DNA from: JAFGQJ01 sp964495755
GTDB lineage: Bacteria > Spirochaetota > Spirochaetia > SZUA-6 > DRHE01
Length of the DNA: 10,667 nucleotides
Assembly: GCA_964495755.1 (NCBI GenBank)
Contig: CAZBXU010000126.1
Span: 1 to 10,667, forward strand
Reading direction: 5' to 3'
Every line of letters begins with the position of its first letter. The stretch's first letter is position 1. The position numbers and the translations under genes are program-made. Under the pieces are notes generated by a model. It saw only the letters and a list, made by a program, of their open reading frames with translations. It ran no database searches and was not told the DNA's origin. Below are positions 1 through 7,099 of this stretch, in pieces.

Positions 1-14
1 CCGGTCTTTATTTA

Positions 15-33
15 ACAGCCAATCACGGGCTGT
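15..33 (-). terminator. Weak hairpin downstream of the creatininase-family gene
   Basis: ACAGCC and GGCTGT form a perfect 6-bp stem with a 7-base loop. It lies 36 bases beyond the stop codon of the minus-strand amidohydrolase gene. On that strand the stem is followed by TTAAATAAAG rather than a true T-run, so it is a poor intrinsic terminator. It may end the operon with help from Rho, or have no role. Confidence 0.25.
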
Positions 34-56
34 GTCGCCATTATTATAAAGAGGAG

Positions 57-91
57 TGAAACAGTCAACTATCCCACTCCCTTCTGTTTCA
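57..91. repeat. 8-bp inverted repeat across the creatininase-family stop codon
   Basis: TGAAACAG (57-64) and CTGTTTCA (84-91) are perfect inverted copies separated by 19 bases. The TAG stop of the amidohydrolase gene (71-69) lies in the loop. In the mRNA this would fold into a hairpin around the stop codon. No T-run follows, so 3'-end protection or translation-coupled folding is as likely as termination. Confidence 0.3.
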
Positions 92-902
92 ACGCCTCTT
101 CTGCAATCTGAACAAAAACCTGTACGGTATCCTCGAATATTTTTTTCCCTTTGTCCGCCGTACTGTCGCGTGGATCGGTCTGCACCACCCGTCCCGGGCT
201 CGGGTTCTCGCTGAAACCGGCCCCATCGACGATCGAAAAATCCGGATAGTGAATCGGAACGCTCCGATCCGGAAGCTGGGACAGATCGACTATGGTGTCG
301 GTTCCATACACGGCTTCCTGATAGTACATCATCATAGAAGTCTCGAAAAGATCGGCATGACCGGCTAGATTCTTCTCGGAAACATCCAGGGTGAATGCCA
401 GTCGCCACACAACCATACTGTCCGTCGTGTGGGAGTAGTGCTTGGCCAGACGGTCCAGGGTTTCCAGCTGATTCCAGGCGCCGTGGCCGTTCACCAGCAC
501 GATCACCTTGTACCCTCCCTCGATCAACATCTCCACAGCGCCGGCCACCACCAGGGCAAACAGATGCTCCTGGTAGTAATGGCTCTTCCAGATCGCCGCG
601 GGGAAATCCATGCCCACCACCCAGTCGCTGCGTTTGAAGCCCAGGCTCTCCAGCATCCAATCCGGCCGTTCCCGCTCGGTGCCCCAGTACAGCGTCGGAT
701 GAACCACTCCTTTCCCCAGTTTTCCGCAAGCCTCCAGGGCGCATTGGGTGGCGTTAATCGCATCCATACCCACCGGAAGATGGGGGCCGTGATACTCCAA
801 AGGCCCGATCGGAACGAACACCAAAGGACAGCGCTCCCTTTCCTCGTTCAGCTGGCCGGGGCGCAGACACTCGATGCGTATCTCCCGCTCCTGAGAATTC
901 AT
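69..902 (-). CDS. Creatininase-family metal-dependent amidohydrolase
   Basis: The product is about 277 residues, a normal size for the creatininase family, which hydrolyses C-N bonds in cyclic or linear amides using two metal ions in the cytoplasm (creatininase, the formamide hydrolase ArfB, the mycofactocin peptidase MftE). Near the N-terminus, PLEYHGPHLPVGMD supplies the conserved Glu36, His38 and Asp47. NGHG (138-141) brings the next histidine, and GHADLFETS (181-189) is the family's GHAGxFETS block. The residue two after the NGH histidine, a Glu in creatininase itself, is Ala here, so creatinine is probably not the substrate. The start at 902 is preferred because GGGAGGAAG precedes it. 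An ATG nine codons earlier lies 3 bases after the preceding stop and has no ribosome site. The gene is last of three in an operon with a dehydrogenase and a sugar-type aminotransferase. Family assignment is firm; substrate unknown. Confidence 0.9.
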   Translation of the reverse strand: MNSQEREIRIECLRPGQLNEERERCPLVFVPIGPLEYHGPHLPVGMDAINATQCALEACGKLGKGVVHPTLYWGTERERPDWMLESLGFKRSDWVVGMDFPAAIWKSHYYQEHLFALVVAGAVEMLIEGGYKVIVLVNGHGAWNQLETLDRLAKHYSHTTDSMVVWRLAFTLDVSEKNLAGHADLFETSMMMYYQEAVYGTDTIVDLSQLPDRSVPIHYPDFSIVDGAGFSENPSPGRVVQTDPRDSTADKGKKIFEDTVQVFVQIAEEALKQKGVG

Positions 903-932
903 ACCTCTACTTCCTCCCTCGATCCGCATTTC

Positions 933-2072
933 TCAATCTTTGACTTCGACCCAGCTCCGCTTTTTATGACTCGCCAGAATCGCCTCGAGGATCTTCATCT
1001 CCTCGAAACCAGTCTGGAAGGTCGGCCGCAGCTCGCGTCCTTTACCCCCCTTGTCCACCGCCTCGTAGTAGTCTTTGAACAGGTTCATCACCGCATCGTG
1101 GTAGCCCAGAGGATGCCCGGCGGGAAGGCTGGCGTAGGCAGCGGTGCTGGGATCCTGCAGGGTCGGGTTCTCGATCAGGATCTCATTGGCCTTCTCGCGG
1201 TGGCCGATCCACATCACCGTGGCCTCCTTGTGGTTCCAGGCGTAGGAGCACTCGGATCCGTAGATCTGGAACTCCGTGTCGGACTTGCGGCCGGCACAGA
1301 CCTGGCTGGTGGTGAAGGACCCGGGAGCGCCTCCTGACAGCCGGAACAGAATGGAGGAGTAGTCCTCCAGCTCCACATTGACCTCCTCGGACTCCACTTC
1401 CTCCACCTTCTCGAAAGCCAGAACCTGACGGGTCGGGCGCTTGCGGACCGGGATCAGGGTGGCCAGGTCGCCGATGACCTCCCGCACCTTCAGCCCGGTA
1501 ACGAACTGGATCAGATCGAACCAGTGGCTGCCCAGATCGGCGGTGATGTTGGAATCCCCGCTCTCCGAGCGCAGCAGCCGCCAGGTCCAGTCTATCTCCC
1601 GGGAGAGCCAATCCTGGAAGTAGCTTCCCGAGACCATGCGGACCGCTCCGGCGTCTCCCCGCCGCACCCGCACGGCCATCTCCTGCACGACCGGATAGTA
1701 GCGGTAACAGAAATCGATCCCCGTGATCGCCCGCTTCTTCTCCGCCAGCTCAACAAGATCCTCCGCCTCCTTGAGGTCCATGGCCAAGGGTTTTTCCGAG
1801 AGAACCTGTTTGCCCCCCTCCAGCGCCTCTTTGGTGATCTGGTAGTGATACTTGTTCGGCGTGCAGTTGTGGATGACATCGATTTCCGGATCGTTGATTA
1901 CCTCCCGGTGATCGGTTCCTGAGTTGGGCACGTTGTAGGCGGCGGCGGCTTTCTTGGCCAGCTCTCCGTTCGTGTCGATAACGGTTTTCACCCTCACACC
2001 GCCCAGCCGTGCCAGTGCCCCCAAATGAATCGGTCCGATATAACCGGCGCCAATCAATCCTACCGTGATCAC
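933..2072 (-). CDS. Gfo/Idh/MocA-family NAD(P)-dependent oxidoreductase
   Basis: This 379-residue cytoplasmic protein has the usual two-domain layout. An N-terminal Rossmann fold opens with VGLIGAGYIGPIH (4-16). The family signature SEKPLAMD (92-99) carries catalytic Lys94. The C-terminal domain contains ADLGSHWFDL (178-187), with the Asp179/His183 pair typical of active dehydrogenases. Characterised members oxidise a ring hydroxyl of sugars or inositols to a ketone, or do the reverse, with NAD(P). The start is GTG at 2072, with AGGAGG 8 bases upstream. That site overlaps the TAG stop of the preceding aminotransferase gene, so translational coupling is likely. Beside an aminotransferase it resembles NtdC or inositol dehydrogenases that make the ketone used for transamination. 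That is inference: the substrate cannot be read from the sequence, and catabolic operation is equally possible. Confidence 0.92.
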   Translation of the reverse strand: MITVGLIGAGYIGPIHLGALARLGGVRVKTVIDTNGELAKKAAAAYNVPNSGTDHREVINDPEIDVIHNCTPNKYHYQITKEALEGGKQVLSEKPLAMDLKEAEDLVELAEKKRAITGIDFCYRYYPVVQEMAVRVRRGDAGAVRMVSGSYFQDWLSREIDWTWRLLRSESGDSNITADLGSHWFDLIQFVTGLKVREVIGDLATLIPVRKRPTRQVLAFEKVEEVESEEVNVELEDYSSILFRLSGGAPGSFTTSQVCAGRKSDTEFQIYGSECSYAWNHKEATVMWIGHREKANEILIENPTLQDPSTAAYASLPAGHPLGYHDAVMNLFKDYYEAVDKGGKGRELRPTFQTGFEEMKILEAILASHKKRSWVEVKD

Positions 2073-2084
2073 GGGTCCGTCCTC

Positions 2085-3317
2085 CTAGAGTATGCTTTCC
2101 ACTGTCGTACGGAAAAGTTCCGCTTGGCGATCCACTTCCTCGTCCGTCGAGTTAAGGTTAATCCCGAAAGCCGACCCAAGGCCGGCGTCGACCACTCCGA
2201 CGGAGATGTTGATCGCCCGCTCCAGCAGCCGATCGGTTTGGGGCAGCATACCCTTGCGGTACTCCGCCTTGCCCTTGTAGTGCTGATTTTTCAGTGGATT
2301 GTTCTTCGGATTGAGGGTTCGCATGTTGAGGATATTTTCCATGTTGTTGTACACATGCCATCCGGAATGGATCACCGTCGTGGTGTCGAGCTTTTCCGCC
2401 ACCGCGTCCGCGCTTTTCTTATCCGGTAGGAAAACCGTCAGGATCGTGCCGCATTCGCCATCCGGGTCATTTAGGCGGCGGAACTCCAGGCCCTCTATAC
2501 CCTGGATCTGCTTCTTAAACCGGGCCTTGAGAATGCGCAGGCGCTGCAGGATCCTTTCCAACTTTCGGAACTGGGCGAGGAGGACCGCAGCGTTGAGCTC
2601 GGTCATGCGGAAGTTCTGGCCGATGACGGCGCGGTTACCCACTTCAACGCCCATGCGCAGGGGGAAGTGCCCCTGGTCATGAAAGGCAAAGGCCTGTTTG
2701 TAGAGCTCCTCATCGTCGGTTACCACCATGCCGCCGTCTCCGGCGTTGATGGTCTTGAAGATGTTGAAGGAGTAGGTGCCCAATAACCCGATCGTACCCA
2801 GCCTCTTTCCCTTGTAGAAACCGCCGAAGGCCTGGGCGGTGTCCTCGATCAGAAGCAGGTCGTGTTTGTCCGCAATCGCTTTGAGAGCATCCAGATCCGC
2901 CGGGTTGCCGATCATGTGCACCGGTAGGATCGCCTTGGTGTACGGGGTGATCCTGCTCTCCACATCCTTGGGATCCAGGGTCAGGCTCTGATCGACCTCG
3001 GCCAGGATCGGTACGGCATTGCAGAAGATCACAGAGGACATGGAGGCGATAAAGGTGTAGCCGGGAACGATCACCTCGTCTCCGGGTCCGATGCCGGCGG
3101 CCGCCATGGCCACGATCAGGGCGGCGGTTCCTGAAGACAAGGCCAAGGCATATTTTGCCCCGAATCCCCTGCTGACTTCTTCCTCTAAGGTTTTTACCCT
3201 GTGTTTGAAGCTGGAGTCTTTCTCATCCCCGTAGCGGAACAGATAACGGGCTCGTATCAGTGCGAGCAGCTCTTGCTCTTCCTCTTCCCCAATCCAATAG
3301 TATCCGGGACCTGGCAT
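2085..3317 (-). CDS. DegT/DnrJ/EryC1/StrS-family PLP aminotransferase
   Basis: A 410-residue fold-type I PLP enzyme of the sugar/cyclitol aminotransferase family. SSGTAAL (61-67) is the phosphate-binding turn and EVIVPGYTFIAS (81-92) is a family hallmark. IEDTAQAFGG (157-166) supplies Asp159 for the pyridine nitrogen. Lys188 in SFNIFKTINAGDGG (183-196) is the expected Schiff-base lysine. The opening PGxxxxGEEE segment and the GWHVYNNMENIL block near the C-terminus recall the AHBA-synthase/scyllo-inosose aminotransferase branch more than nucleotide-sugar enzymes. Such enzymes move an amino group from Glu or Gln onto a keto sugar or cyclitol, or the reverse. ATG at 3317 follows GGAGGA at good spacing. 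It is first gene of the operon, 12 bases ahead of the dehydrogenase gene, and divergent from a ROK regulator. The family is clear; substrate and direction are not. Confidence 0.93.
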   Translation of the reverse strand: MPGPGYYWIGEEEEQELLALIRARYLFRYGDEKDSSFKHRVKTLEEEVSRGFGAKYALALSSGTAALIVAMAAAGIGPGDEVIVPGYTFIASMSSVIFCNAVPILAEVDQSLTLDPKDVESRITPYTKAILPVHMIGNPADLDALKAIADKHDLLLIEDTAQAFGGFYKGKRLGTIGLLGTYSFNIFKTINAGDGGMVVTDDEELYKQAFAFHDQGHFPLRMGVEVGNRAVIGQNFRMTELNAAVLLAQFRKLERILQRLRILKARFKKQIQGIEGLEFRRLNDPDGECGTILTVFLPDKKSADAVAEKLDTTTVIHSGWHVYNNMENILNMRTLNPKNNPLKNQHYKGKAEYRKGMLPQTDRLLERAINISVGVVDAGLGSAFGINLNSTDEEVDRQAELFRTTVESIL

Positions 3318-3361
3318 CGCTTTCCTCCGAATCAGATATTCTGTGTTTTTGTGTGCTAAAA

Positions 3362-3390
3362 ATTGTAGCCTAATCCTTTCCGGCAGTCAA
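3362..3390 (-). promoter_or_regulatory. Sigma70-type promoter of the aminotransferase-dehydrogenase-amidohydrolase operon
   Basis: Read on the minus strand, TTGACT (3390-3385), exactly 17 bases, then TACAAT (3367-3362) match the sigma70 consensus at five of six positions each. Transcription would start near 3355, giving a leader of about 40 bases before the ATG at 3317 with its GGAGGA site. It is the best promoter seen in the window. The inverted repeat just upstream (3394-3416) suggests control. Confidence 0.75.
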
Positions 3391-3393
3391 GGG

Positions 3394-3416
3394 ATTACGG
3401 CCATATTTTCCGTAAT
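3394..3416. promoter_or_regulatory. Perfect inverted repeat, candidate operator upstream of the operon promoter
   Basis: ATTACGG (3394-3400) and CCGTAAT (3410-3416) are perfect 7-bp arms around 9 bases. They begin 3 bp upstream of the minus-strand -35 element. Position and symmetry fit a dimeric transcription factor, either the divergent ROK protein or an activator. A shorter palindrome, AGGAG-TTT-CTCCT (3420-3432), lies next to it. Binding is inferred, not shown. Confidence 0.5.
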
Positions 3417-3453
3417 AGCAGGAGTTTCTCCTTGTACATCCAGGTATTTTCGT

Positions 3454-3480
3454 ATAAAGTTTGTCTAATTCAAACTATAT
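3454..3480. promoter_or_regulatory. Inverted repeat AGTTTG-n7-CAAACT, candidate ROK operator
   Basis: AGTTTG (3458-3463) and CAAACT (3471-3476) are perfect inverted arms with a 7-base spacer. The symmetry extends to ATAaAGTTTG / CAAACTaTAT, 9 of 10 paired positions. The site lies about 60-85 bp before the ROK start codon. AGTTTG/CAAACT half-sites resemble the operator of XylR, a ROK-family repressor in Bacillus, although the spacing differs. Autoregulation by the adjacent ROK protein is a reasonable inference. Confidence 0.5.
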
Positions 3481-3538
3481 TAAAGGGAAATAATAATGAT
3501 TAGAAACGTATTGACGATAATTCCCTGTGGGGACTGTG

Positions 3539-4762
3539 ATGAAACGGCTCAGTAGGGATGAAAGTAGAGCTGTCCGGGCTATCTTCTCCCTACAACAACC
3601 AACCCGGGCTTCGATCGCCCGCCGGACACGCTTAAGCCTGGTTAAAATTTCTTCAATTTTGGGAGAGTTGGAGAAAAAAGAATACATCGAGAAGGTGGGA
3701 AAAACAAAAACCACCGGCGGGCGGCCCGCCTACATCTTCCAGCTCAAACCTACTATCGGTGTGTCTATCGGGGTTTCCATCGCCCCGGATTGCTTCGAAA
3801 TAGGCGGGATTGACGGTTCCAAGAGTTTAGGGATCCAAGAAAGGCACCCCCTCTCCTTGCCGGCCGACCCGGAAAAGCACGTGGATTCGATCGTAGAGCA
3901 GGTAGCCTCTGTTTTGAAAAAAAAGATTGCCCGCCAACCGGACGGACAGCCGGTTGTTTCCATCGGCATCGCCCTGCCCGGCATGGTCGACAGCCGGCGA
4001 AGGATCTGGCTGCTCGGACTTCAGGTAACCGGGATTACCCATATCAACTTGGCTGGGATGTTCGAAGAGCAACTTCAGGTACCCGTGTACATCGAAGATG
4101 TTTCCCGCACCTTAACCGTTTTGGAGATGTATAAAAACAGAGGAAAGAGAATTCGAAATTTCGTATTGGTGTATATAGGTCTGGGACTGGGCACCGGTAT
4201 TGTCATCAACGGAAGGATCTACCGGGGATTTCATGGACTGGCCGGAGAGATCGGCCATGTCGAACATGCGGACAACACCTACAGGTGCAGCTGCAACAGC
4301 GTAGGCTGCCTGGAAACCGTAGTGTCTACCGCGGGAATACTGAGGGTGTTCCGGGACCGGCTGAAAGAAGGGGTTCGATCGAGCCTGCAAAAAACCACAA
4401 TGGAGAACGGGCCCGGCCTCAGCCTGGAAGAGATCCTGGCTGCGGCTGAGGGGGGCGACCGGGTGGCCCAATCCACCCTTGGGGAAATCGGTGTATTTCT
4501 GGGCGATGCCTGCGCCACATTGATCAAGCTCTTCAATCCGCAACGTTTGATTATCAGCGGTCCCGGTTCGATCTTTAAAAAATACTTCAGCGATTCGGTC
4601 CAGCAGGTCATCCAGCAGCGTGTGCTCCCGGAAATGTTGGAGGACTATCAAACCGTGTTTGCCGATTATCGAGCCAATCATGAAGCCAGGGGGGCGGCCC
4701 TGCTGGCCATGAAATGCTACCTGAACAGCCCCAACAGACATCGCTCCGACAGAAACTCTTGA
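3539..4762 (+). CDS. ROK-family transcriptional regulator (XylR/NagC-type)
   Basis: A 407-residue DNA-binding repressor-type ROK protein. Residues about 10-60 form a winged helix-turn-helix (TRASIARRTRLSLVKISSIL), followed by the wing motif TGGRP (59-63). The ROK domain carries GLGLGTGIVINGRIYRG (214-230), AGEIGH (235-240) with Glu237/His240 for sugar and zinc, and the zinc motif CSCNSVGC (250-257). The N-terminal phosphate-binding motif of ROK kinases is missing (GVSIGVSI in its place). The catalytic Asn-Asp region reads IEDVS (185-189), so this is a sensor rather than a kinase. ATG 3539 is chosen because GGGGA lies just upstream; GTG at 3536 and 3527 are in-frame alternatives. It is transcribed away from the aminotransferase operon, so it probably represses that operon and itself and responds to a sugar-like ligand. 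No hairpin terminator is visible in the 80 bp between it and the convergent nitrilase-family gene. Confidence 0.92.
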   Translation: MKRLSRDESRAVRAIFSLQQPTRASIARRTRLSLVKISSILGELEKKEYIEKVGKTKTTGGRPAYIFQLKPTIGVSIGVSIAPDCFEIGGIDGSKSLGIQERHPLSLPADPEKHVDSIVEQVASVLKKKIARQPDGQPVVSIGIALPGMVDSRRRIWLLGLQVTGITHINLAGMFEEQLQVPVYIEDVSRTLTVLEMYKNRGKRIRNFVLVYIGLGLGTGIVINGRIYRGFHGLAGEIGHVEHADNTYRCSCNSVGCLETVVSTAGILRVFRDRLKEGVRSSLQKTTMENGPGLSLEEILAAAEGGDRVAQSTLGEIGVFLGDACATLIKLFNPQRLIISGPGSIFKKYFSDSVQQVIQQRVLPEMLEDYQTVFADYRANHEARGAALLAMKCYLNSPNRHRSDRNS

Positions 4763-4842
4763 TGGAAATCCTGACTAAAGCACTGGATACCTGACCTGGC
4801 GCAGCTACAAGAAAATGATCAACGAGGCCTAGCCGCCTGCTA

Positions 4843-5634
4843 TTATTCCCACCTGTACAGTGCGACTCGGCGGTCGGCAAACAGGTCGTTTCGCTCCGTC
4901 ACCTGCTTGTTCTTCGCCCGATCAGGGTCCACCTCCACGACGGTGAGGCTGTCGCCACGTTCATCGGCACGGACCAGAACCTCCCCGTTGTCCGCGGTGA
5001 TCTGGCTGCACCCCGTGTAGGTCAGGGTTTTTCCACCTCTGCGCTCCGTTCCGTAACGATTGGCCAGGATCCAGAACACCCTGTTTTCGATGGAGCGAAC
5101 CCGGGTGGTAAGCTGTCCGTATTCGGGAAGCACCAGGTTGGAAGGATGGCAGATAATCTGTGCCCCCTGCAGGGCCAAGGTACGGGCCGCTTCTGGGAAG
5201 ATATGATCGAAACAGACCAAGAGTCCCACCTTGACTCCGGAAACATCGAAGACTGAAAACCCTCCGTTCCCTGGGGAGAAATACAGCTTCTCCTCGTGAA
5301 AGAGATGTACCTTCCTGTAGACGCCGATCAGCCCTTTCGGTCCAATCAGCGCCGCACTATTGAAAAACTCTCTACCGGAGCGTTCGGCCATCCCGACCAC
5401 CAGGTGGCAATCCGCATCGGCGGCTGCTCTCTCGAGTCTGTCCGTGGCCGGACCGGGAATCGGCTCGGCCATCCCTTCCACCTCCTCCCGACGGATGAAC
5501 AGATATCCACTCAAAGCCAGTTCCGGCGCTACGATCAGATCCGCCTCGGCACCGGTCAATGCGGCAACCAGAGCCTTCAGGTTCTCTTCGGGCCGGCCAA
5601 AAAGTGGGGCAAATTGAAAAAATCCAATGCGCAT
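4843..5634 (-). CDS. Nitrilase-superfamily carbon-nitrogen hydrolase
   Basis: A 263-residue cytoplasmic amidase of the nitrilase superfamily with the complete Glu-Lys-Cys triad: Glu38 in VAPELALSGY, Lys108 in YRKVHLF, and nucleophile Cys141 in LLVCFDHIFPE. An acidic pair at 114-115 (HEEKLYF) is where the supporting second Glu is found. The C-terminal NDLFADRR segment is common in amidases of this superfamily. These enzymes hydrolyse linear amides, carbamoyl amino acids or omega-amidates via a thioester; true nitriles are rarer. ATG 5634 has GAGGAG at proper spacing and aligns with the family's N-terminal beta strand. An in-frame extension to 5670 has neither. The gene converges with the ROK gene and diverges from the PhoH-type gene, so it is probably monocistronic. 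A link to the amide chemistry of the nearby creatininase-like enzyme is possible but unproven. Confidence 0.9.
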   Translation of the reverse strand: MRIGFFQFAPLFGRPEENLKALVAALTGAEADLIVAPELALSGYLFIRREEVEGMAEPIPGPATDRLERAAADADCHLVVGMAERSGREFFNSAALIGPKGLIGVYRKVHLFHEEKLYFSPGNGGFSVFDVSGVKVGLLVCFDHIFPEAARTLALQGAQIICHPSNLVLPEYGQLTTRVRSIENRVFWILANRYGTERRGGKTLTYTGCSQITADNGEVLVRADERGDSLTVVEVDPDRAKNKQVTERNDLFADRRVALYRWE

Positions 5635-5652
5635 AACAACTCCTCGATAAGC

Positions 5653-5696
5653 GGTGGCATTATACTTCAAATCAGGTATATTATAAATAAGCCACC
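5653..5696. promoter_or_regulatory. AT-rich divergent promoter region flanked by GGTGGC/GCCACC
   Basis: The 126-bp gap between the nitrilase-family and PhoH-type genes contains an AT-rich core bracketed by inverted 6-mers, GGTGGC (5653-5658) and GCCACC (5691-5696). On the minus strand, TATAAT occurs twice (5664-5659 and 5685-5680), either usable as a -10 for the amidase gene. The plus strand offers TATATT/TATAAA around 5677-5687. No convincing -35 was found for either direction, so exact promoters are not assigned. Confidence 0.35.
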
Positions 5697-5760
5697 AGGA
5701 TGCAAAGCCGGCGTTTTCAAGGAAAATCGCGACAGGTACCTACACAGAGGAGAGCAGAAT

Positions 5761-7068
5761 TTGAGTAATCCCGTAAAGACCTTCGTGATCGACACAAATG
5801 TCTTCATCCATCGGCCCGATGCTATCCTTTCCTTCCGGGACAACGAGATCGTGATTCCCCTCTGGGTGCTCGAAGAGCTGGACAACTTAAAAAAAAGCAG
5901 AGAGGAACGCGGGAGGAACGCGCGGGAAACTATACGCATGCTCGATGAGATCAGCCGCCATGGAGACCTGAAAGAGGGCGTCAAGATGGAAAACGGCTCC
6001 ATCCTCAAGGTCTGGATCGGCCGCAATCGCAACCTCGAAAACATGCCTGTTGATATCGAAACGGACAAGAATGACAACAAGATCCTCCTGGCCGCCTACA
6101 GCCTGCAAAAGGAGGGTAAGCAGGTTTTTTTCGTGTCCAAGGACATCAGCGCCCGACTCAAGGCCACCGCGTTGGGTATCAAGGCCGTGGATTATGAGAA
6201 GCAGAAGGTCGACATCGATACGTTGTACAAGGGCTATACGGAGATGGATGTGGGGAAGGACAGTTTCCAGGAGCTCAAAAGTTCCGGTGCAATACCGTGG
6301 AGTTCCCGTCTGGTCCCGAACGAGTTCGTGCTGCTGCGGGAGGGCAAGAGCGGCGAGCTGGCCCTGAGTCGGTACAGCAGCGGTGAGGCCAACCTTCAGT
6401 TTGTGTCTCCGATGGATCCGGTGTGCGGCATCAGCCCCCTAAACCGTAATCAGGAAATGGCACTGAACCTGCTGCTCGATGATGCCATCTCCCTGGTAAC
6501 CCTGGTGGGCAAGGCCGGCACGGGTAAAACTCTCCTGGCGTTGGCCGCGGGACTAAAAAAAGCCCTGTCGGAGGATCGTTTCTCCCGAGTGCTTCTGGCC
6601 AGACCCATCATCCCCATGGGCAAGGATATCGGTTATCTGCCCGGGGACAAGATCGAAAAGCTCTCCAACTGGATGCAGCCTGTGTACGACAATTTGGAAT
6701 ACATCTTGAGCGCGGACAGGAAGCTGCGCGATCTGACCGTTGACCACCTGATCAACCGCCGTCTGATCGAGATCGAAGCCCTCACCTACATCCGCGGCCG
6801 GTCCCTGCCCAACCAATTCATCATCATCGATGAAGCGCAAAATCTTTCGCCCCACGAAGTCAAAACGATAGTGAGCAGGGCGGGCATGGGTACTAAGGTC
6901 GTGCTTACCGGCGATCCCTACCAGATCGATACCCCCTATCTGGATTCCAACTCCAACGGCCTTACCTTCCTGGTGGAGGCCTTCAAGGGGCAGAGGCCCT
7001 TCGGGCACATAACACTTGAAAAATCCGAACGCAGTCCCCTCGCGGAACTGGCCACGGAACTGCTGTAA
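5761..7068 (+). CDS. PIN-PhoH fusion protein (PhoH2/YlaK-type RNase and ATPase)
   Basis: A 435-residue fusion of a PIN nuclease domain (about 1-150) to a PhoH ATPase domain (about 200-435). The PIN part has the four expected acidic positions: Asp11 (IDTN), Glu39, Asp105 (NDNK) and Asp128 (SKD). The ATPase has Walker A GKAGTGKT (250-257) and Walker B IIIDEAQ (354-360), with PhoH-typical segments LARPIIPMGKDIGYLPGD and LTGDPYQID. PhoH2 proteins of this layout unwind and cut RNA in mycobacteria, so a role in RNA turnover is expected here. TTG 5761 is chosen: GAGGAG lies at normal spacing and MSNPVKTFVIDTN is a typical PIN N-terminus. The reading frame stays open for 155 more codons upstream, but those run antisense through the amidase gene. 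It converges with the PIN toxin gene 31 bp away. Confidence 0.92.
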   Translation: MSNPVKTFVIDTNVFIHRPDAILSFRDNEIVIPLWVLEELDNLKKSREERGRNARETIRMLDEISRHGDLKEGVKMENGSILKVWIGRNRNLENMPVDIETDKNDNKILLAAYSLQKEGKQVFFVSKDISARLKATALGIKAVDYEKQKVDIDTLYKGYTEMDVGKDSFQELKSSGAIPWSSRLVPNEFVLLREGKSGELALSRYSSGEANLQFVSPMDPVCGISPLNRNQEMALNLLLDDAISLVTLVGKAGTGKTLLALAAGLKKALSEDRFSRVLLARPIIPMGKDIGYLPGDKIEKLSNWMQPVYDNLEYILSADRKLRDLTVDHLINRRLIEIEALTYIRGRSLPNQFIIIDEAQNLSPHEVKTIVSRAGMGTKVVLTGDPYQIDTPYLDSNSNGLTFLVEAFKGQRPFGHITLEKSERSPLAELATELL

Positions 7069-7099
7069 CCGTTTTGTCGATCCCTCGGTTCAATCCCAG

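Noticed and set aside
40..68. AGAGGAG at 50-56 as a ribosome site for a plus-strand gene
   Set aside because: No start codon with a sensible frame follows, and the sequence downstream is the 3' end of the minus-strand amidohydrolase gene.
429..1337. Long plus-strand open frame antisense to the amidohydrolase and dehydrogenase
   Set aside because: It is low-complexity His/Leu/Arg-rich sequence with no family motif, explained as a shadow of two well-supported minus-strand genes in GC-rich DNA.
4763..4842. Short frames after the ROK stop (ATG overlapping the TGA, 10 codons) and a possible decayed coding stretch
   Set aside because: The frame is tiny, has no convincing ribosome site and no recognisable protein similarity. 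It looks like ordinary convergent spacer.
7067..7090. AACCG...CGGTT inverted repeat after the PIN-PhoH stop as a terminator
   Set aside because: The stem is only 5 bp with a 14-base loop and no T-run follows.
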